Shown piece by piece: positions 46,574-60,800 of a stretch of 64,000 bases of DNA. A model generated the notes under the pieces. That model made no database searches, was not told the origin of the DNA, and saw only the letters and a program-made list of their open reading frames with translations. The stretch is from Rotaria socialis (lineage: Eukaryota; Rotifera; Eurotatoria; Philodinida; Philodinidae): assembly GCA_905331475.1 (NCBI GenBank), contig CAJNYU010002217.1:1-64000 (forward strand), given 5' to 3'. Position 1 is the first letter of the stretch. The number at the start of each line of letters is the position of its first letter. The position numbers and the translations under genes are program-made.

Positions 46574-48642
46574 CTACAGCACATTTTTAAGTTCAATATC
46601 AAAGACAAGTGTTGAATTGGCTGGAATATCAGGTAATTTTTGACTGCCATAAGCTAATGATGGTGGTATTGTTAAGCGTCGTTTACCACCAACATGCATG
46701 CCTACAATAAATTTTAAAAAGCTCATCATTTTAAAATGCTATTTTTACCTTTTACACCTTGATCCCAACCACGAATGACTTCACCGGCGCCAAGACGAAA
46801 TCGAAATCTAGGGGGAAAATCAAAAAATTTGAATTTTTACAATACAAGAAACATACGGTTTTCCTTTAGTGCATGAATCGAATACTTTATTATTGCTTTT
46901 AAGTCGACCAGTATAGAAAACAGCGACCTAAAATAGGTAAAAATAAAGAATACAAATCATTGATTTTACCAAGGGGGAACAAGCTGACTTCTTGATTTCT
47001 TATGATTTTCAGTGATTTCTAGTGACTTCCACTGATTTCTATGCCTAGGAATCAGTTTGTTTCCCCTTGGATTTTACTATTTACTTACATTTTTTCCGAA
47101 TTTAGCTTCGGGACCATTACCAACTCGTATATCATTGATTTCTAATGAATTCGATTTCTTCTCGTCAACATTTGTGCTACTTGCTTGTTTATCATTGGAT
47201 GATGTGGTCGCTGTTGCTTCGGTCTAAATAATTAATACATCAATGTATTTTATTTATTCTTTGATTGCAACCTACTTTTTTTCCTTTTTTAGATTCCTTA
47301 TTTGCTGTTGTTGTTGATGGTGTAGGTTCTTCTTTATTTTTTTTACTCTTTTTAAGTTTTTTACTTTCTGGTTCCTAAAAACATAATATATATATATATG
47401 TATATGCATATTCAAAAAGTTGGCTACTCTTGATTCTTACTTTTTTTTTTGAATGACCATTAGCTTCGGCATGTGGACGCTTTTTTCCTTGAAAGAAAAA
47501 GCGAAGTTTAAACATAAAAAAATCTAAAATGAATAGTTTTACCTTTCTTTGTAGCTGCCGCAACTTTTTCTTCATCATCGCTATCTGAATCTGATGATGA
47601 CGATGTTCCAGAACTTATGTCATCTTCACCTTCAAGATATCCATCTTCATAATCACCCTGTAAATCTTGATCCTTAAAAAACAAATAGTTTATGAAATCA
47701 AATTAATATCTTTGTCTTTGATTAATTTACTTCATCATCATTTAATCGATGACGATGAGTTAAATGAAAATCTTCAGGATTGTCACTGTCGTCACTGTCG
47801 TCATCATCATCATCATCATCATCGTCATCCTCATCGTCCTCATCATCGCTAGTTGAATCAGCCTCTGCTTCGAAGAAATCCTGACTAGTACCAACTGGTA
47901 AATGACTCTCATGGCATACTAAAACAAATTCATTTGATATTCATTTGATAAAAAAATAACTTCTTTACTTTCTTGTGGTTCAGGTTGAAGGACATAACCG
48001 GTTAAATGTATTTTATCTAGAAAAGAAAACAAAAATCACAACAATGAGATTCTTTAATTAGACTTGAAAATTTACGTGGTCCTTTAACACCGAATGTTAG
48101 AGTTTGTCCATCGTAGAATTCAATATCCAATGGTTGCTGAAGGCATGATGGATAATGTAAGTTGCATAGAATTAAATCAGTTGGTGGTCCCTTATCAGCT
48201 GTACTTGATTTCAATGTCACACGGGTAATTCCACTTGATGCTGTATCACGGCCTTCTGAAGAAGCTAAAAATTAAATGATAACTGTAAGAAGGAAAAAGT
48301 TTCTCGGTTGTTTCTTTTTCTTACCATCATCGATTTCAAGTGCAGCCATGGTTAAACGAAATGGATGATCAGTTACTACTTCTGATACTTTGTTTGGGCC
48401 AATAGTAAGACCTAGACAGAGAAAAAATCGTCAATACGTTCATCACGCAATATAATTTCTATCATATTCGAAATAAATTAATCTACTCATAGAACCAGTA
48501 CTGCCGTAAAAGGACTGCCCGTAACTCGTTCTTTCAACATTATGCACATGCATTCATATCAAGCCAGTTCATACTTTTAACTCTACCAAAACATTTTTGT
48601 CTTACCCCAAATTCCTTCTGAAATTTCTTTGAGTAGAACCAT
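46574..48642 (-). CDS. Nuclear FKBP with nucleoplasmin-like domain (FKBP39/46 type)
   Basis: A peptidyl-prolyl isomerase and histone-chaperone-type nuclear protein. Twelve exons: 48606-48642, 48325-48411, 48076-48264, 47969-48016, 47731-47918, 47543-47672, 47441-47487, 47276-47374, 47089-47223, 46857-46927, 46749-46807, 46574-46701 (405 residues, matching insect FKBP39/46). The N-terminal nucleoplasmin-like beta domain (about 1-120; [17 protein letters not shown]) is followed by a run of Asp encoded by a (GAT)n-like repeat, Lys-rich nuclear segments and the C-terminal FKBP domain (about 296-405: [55 protein letters not shown]). The active-site aromatics of the Y, F, W and Y positions are present. 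Intron 9 carries a 100-bp MITE. It is tandem with Cdt1, 258 bp apart. Confidence 0.93.
46970..47069. mobile_element. 100-bp hAT-like MITE in FKBP intron 9
   Basis: An exact 8-bp direct repeat GATTTTAC flanks the element (46962-46969 and 47070-47077). The terminal inverted repeats are CAAGGGGGAACAAGCTGACT on the left and CAAGGGGAAACAAACTGATT from the right (16-17 of 20 identical). CA...TG ends with an 8-bp duplication are hAT-like. The interior is repeated TGATTTCT-like words. It lies beside the exon 9 donor (47088-47087). Confidence 0.85.
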
Positions 48643-48900
48643 TTTATTGACTTTAATCTGCAATAAACAAGAAAATATCCTTATTTTTCTTTTTTATACA
48701 CAAAGTATTGATTTTCTTTTATTCCAATCATTTTCATACGTATAACAAGCTATGAACAATATACAAAAGAGAAAAAATAAAGAAACAAGAAAATAGTTCA
48801 ACTAATCCTTCATCTAGAAGAATAACAATATATATCATATGCATATAAAGAAACAAAATAGAGAAGGAGAGAGAGAATGGGAGAAAAATATCATAAGCAA

Positions 48901-50489
48901 TCATTCACCGAATTCAATCAATTTTTTTTCCAAATAATCAGTTAAAATAGCTTTTGTCATTTTAACTCGATTGATTTTGAGATATTGTTTATTTCGTAAT
49001 TTCAATTTTAGGAAATAACCAGGTGCACATTCTTCCATAGATTTCAAAATAAAATCTATCATTTCCAATGCTTGATCTATAAGACAAAGGAAAAATATTA
49101 GATGAAAAAGAAAAAAAAAATCACTTTTCGAAAAGTTAAATATACCTTGATTATATCGAGCTGAATGTAATTCACTTAGTTTTTGATTGACTCGATCACA
49201 TTCTAAAGCAACTTGACGTTCTGTTGTAAACAATTGATCTATAATATCCATAGATTCTCGCATATGATTAAACATATCATATGTTTTTGAACGTTGTTCT
49301 TCTTTTTTAACAATTCCAGTATTTTCAAGAGAAATCAATTGAGCTCGAGATTCTTCTTTCAAACGTATTTGTTCCAGTAAACGTTCATTAATACCAACGA
49401 TTCGTTTCGATGGTGTTGCCGGTAAACTTTCGAGAATCGATTGATCCACTTTTGATAAAACTTTTTTTAACTAAATTGAAATAAAACAACAATCTAACAA
49501 TTCGAGTGAAGATTTTTGTACTTACTCGTTCACTTTCTGTTATTTGAACACATCGACGAATGTCAGCAGGTGAAGCAATTTTTTTGTTTGGCGTCGATCC
49601 TGATTCATTTACAATAGGCTTTTCAACCAGAAGATGAGCAAAACGTTCATGAGCTGGAACTAATTTCTTTCTAAACAGGTACGAAAATGATATTCAAATA
49701 TTATTGTTTTCAACTAGATGACTATATGATAGAAATTAATTCCAAACAAAGTGTTTTTAAAAATTAGATCCTATAAAATAAAGAGGAATCAATGTCACGG
49801 AAAGTTAGAAATGATCTTCAATAACTCTTTCCTTGAAAATGAACTACTCATTCTTTCTAAAGATACTACCTCTGTAACAGATGCGTTCCGATCTAAATTA
49901 CAATAGTCGTTGAAATAATATCTTACTGAATTTTATCTTCACTTTCTCTTGGTTGTGTCGCAGTTTGTTGACACTGTTTAACCTCTTCAATATGACTGCG
50001 AACAACTTTAAGATGTTTACGTATCTCATTCATGTCGGCCAGCTTTATTAAATGTTGTTTTTGACGTTCGAACGTTTTAACTTTAATCTGATCTTCACCA
50101 ACATCATTTTTATTTTTTCTTGATAATGGTACTAAACAAAGCGAAATAATGAATATTTTACTATTGAAAATTTATTCATCTTCGGATTCACGTACATTTA
50201 TCAATCTGATCTAAATCACATCCTTGTAAATAACCAGCTGTTGGTTGTGATGGACCTTAAAATAAAAGATTCGCTCAATAATGGACGCGTAATACTCTTT
50301 TTTTTCTTAATTACTAATTCGACGTTTTTTATTTGAATTAGTAGAAAATGTACAAACATTCTCGTCGTTTTCATCATCAAATTTCAATTTTCGTTTTTGC
50401 GATTTTAATGGTTCACCATTAGCGAGAATTGTTGAAGAACGTCTTGATCGTTTTGGTGTAAAATATTGGGTTAAACAAGCTTGGGCCAT
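48901..50489 (-). CDS. CDT1: DNA replication licensing factor Cdt1, without visible geminin-binding domain
   Basis: Cdt1 loads MCM2-7 at origins. Six exons: 50315-50489, 50196-50255, 49927-50131, 49526-49670, 49146-49470, 48901-49076 (361 residues; human 546). The N-terminus QACLTQYFTPKR is a PIP box/PIP-degron with the +4 basic residue, used for CRL4-Cdt2 destruction in S phase, although T-Q replaces the usual T-D. Exon 4 has KLVPAHERFAHLL, similar to the APAYQRFHAL stretch that precedes the geminin-binding fold in human Cdt1. Exon 5 carries GINERLLEQIRLKE, matching GVSQDLLERIRAKE, and the MCM-binding C-terminal winged helix follows (LKLRNKQYLKINR). Between them the roughly 170-residue geminin-binding domain is absent, and the introns are too short to hide it. 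It could be a true variant or a degenerate copy. Confidence 0.85.
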
Positions 50490-51509
50490 TCCTTTTTTCG
50501 TTCAACAAAGATGGAATGAACTGTTCAGAAGAATATGGATGAACGACTACAAAGCCATCGATTATGATTGATCGAATTAAGTCACCAATTAAATTACGTC
50601 GTTTGAAAACAAAAATCGTCAATTTGTTCGTGAGTCAGTATGAGAAAACAAAATTTACAAATCAAATTCTCAAGTAAATAGATAAAGTTTGCTTTTGCCT
50701 CAAAATTGAAGGACAAAAAGTCAAATACTATGGCGCTTGTTGTGGCAACTTTTGTGACCAATCACCTTCCTATTGGTAGCATATGGTTGAAGTTATAATT
50801 ACAATAACACGATTTATATGCACGAATGCACTCAAAATTAAACTCAATTATTAACATTTATATTCATAACACGTATAGTTTATCACTAATTGAAAATATT
50901 TATCGTATAAAATTCATCGGGCAATGTATTGTGCCATCGGTAGGGTGACGCTTAGCTTCTTAAGCAATCTATAATACTTCAATTCTCTTTTACAGCATCT
51001 TCTGCTGATTAGGTGAAGCTCGAAATAATTCAACGTAAAAATATTGAGTTCTTTTTGACAGAATTGAGTCACGACAATCAATCATAAATAAAGTATATCT
51101 GCATTCAGTGTTGATTTTTAACTGTTCCATGTTATTGAAAATATCATTGCTCTATACACTGATGTAATCTGAACAAGACAATTTTTGAAAAACTCGCGTT
51201 CTAATTGCCTGGGAACACCTGCTGTGAAGTTCGTATGGCTATCTTATACCGCCATCTTTTCTATGACACTTATATCGAAAATAAAAATGACCTAGATAGT
51301 TTAATAACTTCTAATCGACTCAATGTTGATGGGAAAATATCATTTTAGAAATGTTTAGTAAATAACAGATGTCGCTATTGCAAATGCATTGAGGAAATGA
51401 TTCGTATTTATCATAATGCTTTATGTGTTGCCAGACCACGTAACGTAATAAAAAAAAAGAGAAAGAAACAAGTCAAATCGATTGATGGTCCATCATTCTG
51501 AAAAACAAA
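50490..51509. other. Divergent intergenic region, Cdt1 / Patronin
   Basis: A 1-kb gap expected to carry both promoters. It is AT-rich with no repeat, palindrome cluster or exon that I can support. Confidence 0.5.
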
Positions 51510-54500
51510 ATGCAGTCAAATAGCAATGATGAATTATATGATATTGTGAGTGATGATGAAGATGAAAATGAATCACGTCTTAGTTGTTCATTACGTTGGT
51601 TAATAAGTAAAGCATATCCAAATGGTTCCACGCCGGATTATTTGCCCTGTGAACATTTTTTTCAAAATGAAAATAATGAACGTTTCCTATCACCCGATAT
51701 AGCACTTGTTTTACTATCAGGCGATTTATACATACGTGCATTTCAATATATAACAAATCAACAAGATCAATTAATAACTTATGATGATCTAATAAATTAC
51801 TTTTATTCTCAAAACATTATTATTGACATTAACCTATTGAAACAAGACGAACCATTAAATGCACATGTTCATTTAGAATTAATTGAGCATCTCATGAAAT
51901 TATATTTCAATATAGTTCTCGATCAAAATCTTCTCTATCAACGTTTTGAAAGACTTCAATTGAAATCTGTTTTAACACTATTAAATAAATCCAAACAACT
52001 CAATACAGAATCATTTTTAATTATATGGATAAATGGCATATGTGAATGTATGGTTAGTAAATGGTCACAACGTATACCACCAGTCGTCGATCTACGTTCA
52101 GCATTAATCGATGGGACATGTTTATGTGCACTTATATCATATTATGATGAAAAATATACTATAAAAAAAACTAAAAATGATTTAAATAGTCTAAGAAATT
52201 ATTTAAATCATTATAATGGAGCTAAAATGACGAATATATTTCCATTTACAGTTAAACATTTACGTCAAAATATGGTACTAGATTTAAATCTCTATGGTAT
52301 GCTTGTCGATTTATTTGTTTTATACGAAATCGATGAAAATTTTGATAAACGAAGTTTTTTTAATGAAAACGAAGATGAAGAAAATATGTGTACAAATAAA
52401 TCGAATCAAACTTATTCGATTGATGACGATGATGAAAATAATGAGGATGGCACTAATGAATTTTTTATTTTGCATAACAATAATAATAATAATAATAATA
52501 ATGAACAAATTACAACCGGTGGAATTTTACAAACCAGTACAAATCATGATCGACAAATGGTAAAAAATGAATAAATTTGCTTTGATTGAACTGTTCTACA
52601 CGGAGAATTTGAGTCTTCTTTTGCATTTTCGTAACCTTCAATTTGTCATAATCCCACATTATTTTTTGATCGCCATTGTTTTCAATGTGTTGATAAAAAC
52701 CCACCCTAACCATCATTTTAACTTTTCAAATGCTAATAGATGGATTAAACGAAACCTTCATGATCACCGTATGTTTTGCATGAAGAAAAAAATATTTCAT
52801 ACGATTAGACGAGATTAAGAGTGTTCAAAGGTCACTAGGAGAGAACACACAATGTACAAATGATTCTTTCTTAGATATCACAACTAAACTATTACATTTA
52901 AACAATATTGATGAAGGTTCGTAACATAGATCGCATTTTAGAATCGATGACATATTTTTGTGTAATTTTCAAAATTCATTGCATGAACTAGAACGAATAC
53001 AGCAGCGAGTCGACAGTTCGATATCCAATCCACCATAAAGCGATAAGTTTTTGATAGATTAAATATCCTTTTTTCTCTTGTTCTTTTCGATAAATTTCAT
53101 TCGATCTCTTTCAATATTGAACAGAACGAAATCATTATATGTTCTAACATTGCTATTTGTTTTATTTCATGATAGACATCAATTTATTTACTATGACTCG
53201 ACTCGGACATGAGTTAGAGTTCGAAAAAAACATTATTAGCCAACGAAGTTCTGCTTGATTACGAAAATTAATCCTTTGTTTGTTTAAATGAGAATACTGC
53301 ATAGTTTTTATTCACTTTTTTTTCTTGTCGCAGGTTGCTCCAATAAAAAGTAGTTTAAAAACTTCAATATATTCATCTACAAATGCTAATGCATCTCAAA
53401 AGAAGACAACATTCATGCCAACAACAACAACATGGCAACGACAAGCATTATCAAATCAAACAACACCGATGAATACAACACGGAATCAAGAGACGTCACC
53501 TATCGATGATCATCAATTAACAAATGAATTTTTAGCTGTTAAAATGCAATTAGAAATGAAAAAACGTGCTATTGAACGTGATAAACAACGTTTAGAATCC
53601 ATCCGTGATAGTAAACGGCAAACGATAAGTCAAGAAGCATTCAAACAATTGTTACAGAAAAAAACTCGAAATTCAGCAGCTTTAACCAATGAATATTTTC
53701 CTTCGTCAGAATCTAGTAATACTATTAATAATGATAATAGTAATAATCATATTCGAAAATCTCAAACCACATCTGAATTTCGTTCACAACCAAATACATC
53801 TTCCGTACAACAAAAACCGGTTATGATTGAGCCAAAGAAAGAAGAATCATCTATTGTAGATTTATCAAAACCGATGACACGTGATGATTTTCTGAATACA
53901 TTGGAATTACTGAAACAAAAATATCTTGAAAATACAACAACACCAACAGCACCTAATATTATTGAAGAAAATCGAATTGATGAAGGACAAAGAATCGAAC
54001 AATTGAACTCAAATATTGGAGAATTACAACAGGTAAATAAAAATTTAACGATATGAATACTAGTGTTCGATGCAAAACTATCTACGTCGATTGGAAATAG
54101 TTTAGTTATTATTAGTGTGCTGCATCGCATTAGTAGTCAATGTTTTTGTAAGGGAGTTCGTATGAAGCCTCTCGATTTTTATGCAAAGCACACTTGTATG
54201 AAACCTTTAATTCTTGCATTAGCTCATCGAAAACAAACATAGATAGGGTTCAATACAAACAGAATCAGTACTTTTAACTTATGAAGAAGACTGACAATTT
54301 TTCTTCAAATACCTCCATTCACAATATTTCTCAATTCATAATGAGAGACAGAATATCTGAAGGATTCTTGATAAGAAATGATTTCTATTCATTATGATCA
54401 ATGGTAGTAATAAACTGGAGACAAATGTAATTTTATCCAGCGCACTAAAAATCTCTTAGGAATTTATTGATAAATGTAAATTGCCTTTTCTTTACTCTCG

Positions 54501-56330
54501 AGAATTATAAGTTGCAACTTTATTCTCCCTTACTTATTTTATCCATTCACATTTGCCTACAATAAATTTAAATAATTAATTAAAAAAACATTATGCTAAT
54601 TTCATGCGGACAGAAAAATTTATTTTAATATTTAAATTCAAAATTTGAATTCTTTTTCTTCTTCACAGGTCATAACAAGTCTATCAGTAAAACAAGAAGA
54701 ATTACATAATCAAGTTGTTCATGCAAGTGGAGGTAATATATCTCGTAATGGTACTTTCTCAACAAAATCAATGACATTTCCTCGACGAATATCTTCGTCT
54801 ACGCCCCGTGAACATCAGCAAGAAGAAGAATCACCGCCGCCGCCACCATCACCACCACAAATCGAACCATCAACGAAAACGAATGGCTTAGCGCTTGAAA
54901 TTGTCGATGATCCATCGGCTTCGACAGCGATTGAAATGGAACGTAAACGTGAATTAGTTTTACAACGACAACAACAACGTCTTGACGCATTCGAACGACG
55001 TCGTCAAATGCGAGAAATGGAAAATTTAAAACGTGACGACGAACGACGAAGGAAAGATAGTGAAGATTCAGCAAAAAAAATCGAACGCGAACAAAGACGT
55101 GATGAAATTTTTCGACAATACTTAATGAAAAAAGAAAATAATCCATCATTTACTAATGATCATAGTAATGGTGAACATCCAATCATTAAAATGAGACCGA
55201 AAAGTTCTGCTACAGCAACATTACCAAGACCTCCTATTGAAAAACGACAAACCGGTAATTGAATTTTACATCAATCATTTATTCTGAGCTATAATTATTA
55301 GATTTTCGTTTTCGTTATTGAAATTCAATAGATTGAGTTTAGGAACATGTTTTCCCGTCACTATAGATGAAAGTCTATGCACAATCAATAGTCATTCGTG
55401 CAGGACAAAAATATAAGCCATACATGTGTTTTTTTTCAGTCTCATTAGACGAAGGCAAACTATATCAAGTGAGAATTCTCAGAGTCGTTTTCCTAAGAAT
55501 AATTAATATTGATTTGACTAAGCGATACTTTACAGTAGATCAAAACATTTACTGGACACTTTCATTCACGATCTGATTTTTTTCTTCTAGCTCCAATAAT
55601 AATATCAACATTCGGTACACCAACCGATGGTATCTCTTCTACAGATCTGTTCAATAATTCAGATTTAAATGACACAATGTCTACAGGTGCATTATCATTT
55701 GTTCGAATGGCTGAATTACGTTCTAATAAAACTCCATCTCAATCATCAAAAATCGATTCACGTACATTACCACGTTCAGCAACACGTACAACAACAACAA
55801 CAACAACAACAACATCAGCAGCAGCAGCAGCAACACCTGAACCTCCACTTCCACTCATTCCATTAGCTGAACCACGATATCCATTAGCTAAACCATTATC
55901 AGGTAAAAGTAATAAGCAAACGATCGTGAATGCTCTAACACAAGTTATACTTGCTGGTCGTGTTAATGATCGTGCGCGCGAACAAGTATGCGATGAAATC
56001 GAACGGCATGTAGAGAAAGTTAAACATTTTATTATCTTATTTCGTGATTCACGTTTACAATTTCGTGGTGTTTATGCATATATTCCAAACACAACATCCG
56101 ATTCTCCAACACGCATTGAACGCCTATACGGCCAAGGGCCACGTGAAATAACTGAATCCATGGTTGAAACATTTTATAAATATAATAACGGTTCGAAAAA
56201 ATGCACTCAAGTACCGACAAAATCATTTAGTGTTCAATGTGATGCTATAACCATACTAAATAATTATTGGACTCAACAATCGACGGCTACTAAGCGAACA
56301 ACAATACTTCCTCCAACGCCGTCTGATTAA
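51510..56330 (+). CDS. Microtubule minus-end protein Patronin/CAMSAP
   Basis: This protein caps and stabilises non-centrosomal microtubule minus ends. Four exons (51510-52559, 53334-54032, 54669-55254, 55591-56330) with introns of 774, 636 and 336 bp give 1024 residues. The N-terminal part contains the CAMSAP calponin-homology domain (about 155-275; FLIIWINGICECMVSKW, DLRSALIDGTCLCALISYY). Poly-Asn and Ser/Thr-rich linkers follow, with two coiled-coil stretches (LAVKMQLEMKKRAIERDKQR; ERKRELVLQRQQQRLDAFER). The signature CKK domain (about 882-1005) has SNKQTIVNALTQVILAGRVN, KHFIILFRDSRLQFRGVYAY, YGQGPREITESMV and FYKYNNGSKKCTQVPTKSF. The terminal TATKRTTILPPTPSD is the usual basic end. Length is in the range of short CAMSAPs. 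No damage seen. Confidence 0.95.
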
Positions 56331-57848
56331 AGCTTTCTTTTTTTGTTTTGTTTTGAACCATGTATATTGATATGAGTTTTGTTTTTAAATAACAGTGCTT
56401 TTCTTGTACAGTTTTGTTCTAATTGTTGTTTTTTCTTATTCTTATTCGGCATTATTGTGCTTATCGAAGACAAAGAAAAATCGTATTATTAACAATGACA
56501 ATCGAATCAAGTTTTAAATTATGTTGAATATCGACGTGTCATAATTTAAAAACTCGACAACTCAGCCTAGTGGAATCCTCTCGTTCATGCGCTATGCGCA
56601 TATCGTGATGTCCGCACTGGTCAAGGATACGATCATTTGGAATATTTGTATTTTACATTTCGTGTAATGATCTAATTCGAAAATTAGTGTCCTTATTAAT
56701 CATGAGCGATGCCCCACGCATCGATTAAACAGTACATTATTTTTGCACAAATAATTTTTATCAGAATATTCATAGGCCCGAAGGGTCGGCGGTCTGCATA
56801 ATGTGAATAGTTCCGACTGGAAAGAAAGCGATGAATTGATTAGTGGTTCGCCCTCATACACATAAGCACAGCCATAATCTCAAACAAGAGATTGTAATCT
56901 TAATATTGATAATCTATTTCTTTAAGATTCTTTCATAATTAAAAAAAAGGAAACTACATCAATCATTTCTTACTAATAAAATTTCGACGAGTTGATGGAT
57001 TTTTCATGAGATTGCTCTTCAAAAAAAAAAACATATATTAACAGGAAAAGCTCTGTAATACCAAATACAATATATATATATATATATGTGTCCGAAGGTA
57101 AATATGTACGTCATGACCTCACGTTCAATTGAAAGCATGACAAGTTACTATAAATAACGCCTATTTTCAAGTATTTTTCAACTTCAATACTTATTTTATC
57201 AAAAAGCAAGAGAAATGAACCGGAAATAGGTTCGTGAGTGAATGATCTAGCCAAAACTAAAAGGCTGATTGGTCTGTTATCATTTAGTTATATTTTATAT
57301 TATGAATTCAGATAATAGTCACCTCTCTAAATATGAAATTTTCGTTATGCCAACTTTCATTCATCCAAACGTTTTTGAAAACCCTATTGTAAAACAACGG
57401 TAGATATTTGTTTTGTCGTAAGTTATAGAGGACATCTACGCCGAACATCAGTAATGCCACATCTTTTATTATCAAATCTTATTTTTAAAATAAATCTTAT
57501 TTGAAAAATTCAGCAAAAATAATTTCTTTTCCCAATTACTATTGTGTAAGAGAGAAAAACCCGAAGCAATGATCGATAGACTCTTTCAATATCAGCGACG
57601 ACAATTTTATCCTCAAAAAGAACAAAAAATAAATAAATATGAAAATCAGGTCTGAATATGTAAATATATACATATATATTATTCTCCAGTTTATTAATAT
57701 CAATACAAAACCAAATACATCTACGTGAGATTATACAAAATGATTTGAATCATAGTAAATGACAAATACAATAGCGAAAAACATGACGAAGCTTGGCTAG
57801 TTTCTATAGACATTGTTATTTGATCGGAAACTAGAAATAAATAATAAA
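56331..57848. other. Convergent intergenic region
   Basis: 1.5 kb between the Patronin and Ig-gene 3' ends. It holds poly-T and short (TA)n tracts (about 57071-57087) and a hyphenated CGCTATGCGCATATCG stretch near 56589. No exon is recognised. Confidence 0.5.
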
Positions 57849-60800
57849 TTAAATCGCTTTTTTATGGCTTCGGTAATCCAATCTTTTTTTCATACTTTTA
57901 TTTCGTTTAAGCATTGGCATACGTGATGTTGATAAGTCATTATTTTCTATGACTTTGGAGTTTGTTGAGCGTCGGTATTCTTTAAGTTCAGTGCATATTT
58001 ATTTTCATAGATAGAGAGAGAGAAAAAAAAATATGGTATAACGCTTTACCTCGTAATTGAATAGTTGCATGACTTTGACCAGCCTTTGAATCTGCAATAC
58101 AATTATAGAGTCCAAAGTCTGTTTTATCGATCTCTTTTAAATATAAAACTGTTTGTATAACATCACCAGCCGTTTGTTGCTGTTGCTGTTGTCGAAATTT
58201 TATCGTTGTATTATTATCGATTCGATGCCAATAGATTTTCGTATCGAATGGAGCAACAGCCGAACAACGCAATTGTATTGATTTTCCAAGACTACTTTGA
58301 AGAATTGCCGATGGAGCTTGAATCAAAGGTGGAACTAGAATTTAATCAAATAACAAGGTCATTGTTTTTTGAATGTGCATATGATCTACTCTTATTCAAG
58401 GTTAATCCTATGTATATTTAGAAATTCAATAATCAATGAATACGAGAGATTGCAACCTCTAACCTTCGCAAGTACGCCGCTCTCATAGATCGAATGAAAA
58501 GATCAGCAGTTCATTTTAGACTAAGGTTACGAGGTCACAATGTCCTTGTTTTACTCGCTCAAAACAGCTTTTTTTAGACAACATCATTAACGATGTCAAA
58601 TTATTGTTTATGGAGAATTTAAGTCTTAGCAGTTAAACTGCTCACCGGTATTGCTTAAAGATTTTTCTATAATTGAAAAGGAAATACTGCCTATGAAATA
58701 AAATTTCTCTGCAATATATAAAATTTTGATCGAACGAGCACGATAGTCATGTTTCTTTACTTTTTTTTGTAACATCCATACATACAAATGCGATTACATA
58801 AACACGTGCAAGCGCAATAAAAATCCGAAGCATGAGAACAAAAAGAAAACGATATTATTTGTTACACAAACTACACATGAAGAAAAAAATAATAACGTTT
58901 AGAATCTGCTCGTTAAAAGAGTAAATAAAATTTGGGCAACAGCAACAAAATGAATTAACTGTGTACAATAAGTAAATTGCCGTAAGTGGCAGTTTGTGAT
59001 AGAGCAGAACGGGAACATTTTTATTATTTTGGCAACAACAAGAAAAAACCTTCAAGATCAATCGATTAATAATCGATTATTAAAGAATAAGAAAACAAAA
59101 AGCTTTCAGCGACTAGGCGATTGGATTATTCGCCTTATTCAACAAACGCTAAGATGCGTGTAAAACGAGAGAGAAAACAGACTAACTTAGCGCAGCTTGA
59201 ACTGCCCAGCAGACTCGACAGATTCTAGTTTTCAATGAGCATGTACACTCAGCATATGCAACTATGAAAAGAACATCATACAAATACACACACACACACA
59301 CACACACACGCATACAATTGACAACAAACTAATAGTAATAATGAAAAATTGTGTAAGAAGGTGAAAAAAAGAAATTATATCACCGAGCTCGACGAAGAAA
59401 GAATTTTTTGGGTTTCATTTTTGATTTATACCTTCCTTCGTTCGCCTTAATTTTTTTCTAAATAGGATATGTATCACAGAAATAGATGAAGACAACAATG
59501 ATGAACGTTATAGAATAATGTCAATTTAGTCATTATACTTGCTGAATTGTAGCCGGCAATCCGCATCTACAACTTTCAACAATCATATTGGGTATGTATT
59601 TTTTAATAATAGGTCCATCATTTGTCGTTGTGTACGTCAATTCAAGGCCACCTGTGCGTGAAAATGAACAACAACGAGATGATTCTCTGTCAGCTCTGTG
59701 GTTTCGTGTCGCAGTTAAACTATTATTGTTTCGACCATGACGATGAAGAAAAACAAGACTGTATGCTGCATGCGGTTTATTTTTCTGTTGGTCATTTTTA
59801 GCTTGAGTATATTGAAGTGATGAACCGCTCGTATCACACGAACCGACACATTCACCAATATCAAATTGTCTTGGATGAATAACAAAATCCAATACATTGT
59901 TACCTTGATCGAGATCAATTATAAGCGAACGTCGGCAACATGGACTTTTTGGATCACAAGGTTTTGCTGGACGAGGTTTACTGTTGCTCCGTATCGAACG
60001 ATGGCCAGTAGATGGCGAACGTAATTTACTACTATATTCAACCAGCATATATAGTAATTGTTGTTCTTTTGACTCTTCACTGTTGTCTTCATCGTCGTTT
60101 GAACGCTCAAAACGATTCTCTGAAGGATAACTACGATAAGACGGTGGCCACGATGCTTTTAGTTGATGATTGATTGCAAGGCCATACCACGGCGTTATGA
60201 ATTGTTGATAGATTTGTTCAATAGTGAGTTTTTCATTATTTGGATCAATCGTTAATTCAAGCCAATTGTCATTTAACTCTTTTATTTGGCTTATCGGTAG
60301 ACGCATTGTATCCTTCAAGCTGGGTGATGGTTTTATCGATGTATCATTTGATGTTGGCCGAAATACTTGATAGATTTGAAACATATCTGGTGCTAAAAGG
60401 TCTTCTTGTTGTTCATTGAGAACAAAGAAATTCTTTTTAATATAAAAACGTAATTGTTGCGCAATTTGATTTGTTGGTAAACTTGCTGATTCGAGTGGGG
60501 ATTTTGAAAACTTGAAGCAATCGATATTCTTTAAATTGTCATGCTTTATATTGAGCTGAGCTGATATTTGACGTTGGCATGTGTATGATGAAATACGCGC
60601 ACCAGGCAAAACAGCACGTTCAGTTACTGCTTGACTTTCATCACGGCTTTGTTCTTGTTGTTCTTTAGTTTTTAGATATTCTTGTTCAAGTTGTTTAACA
60701 AATGGTGGTGGACTATCTGCTTCAAGATTGATTTCTACGGTTACGTTGGGTGGTTCTTTTAAATTTAAACGATCGAATAGAAGCCGTGCAAATTGTTCAA

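Noticed and set aside
47667-47852. Plus-strand His-rich open frame
   Set aside because: Mirror image of the (GAT)n repeat that codes the Asp run of the FKBP on the minus strand.
52320-52508. Minus-strand Ile-rich frame in Patronin exon 1
   Set aside because: Antisense of the poly-Asn (AAT)n tract in the coding exon.
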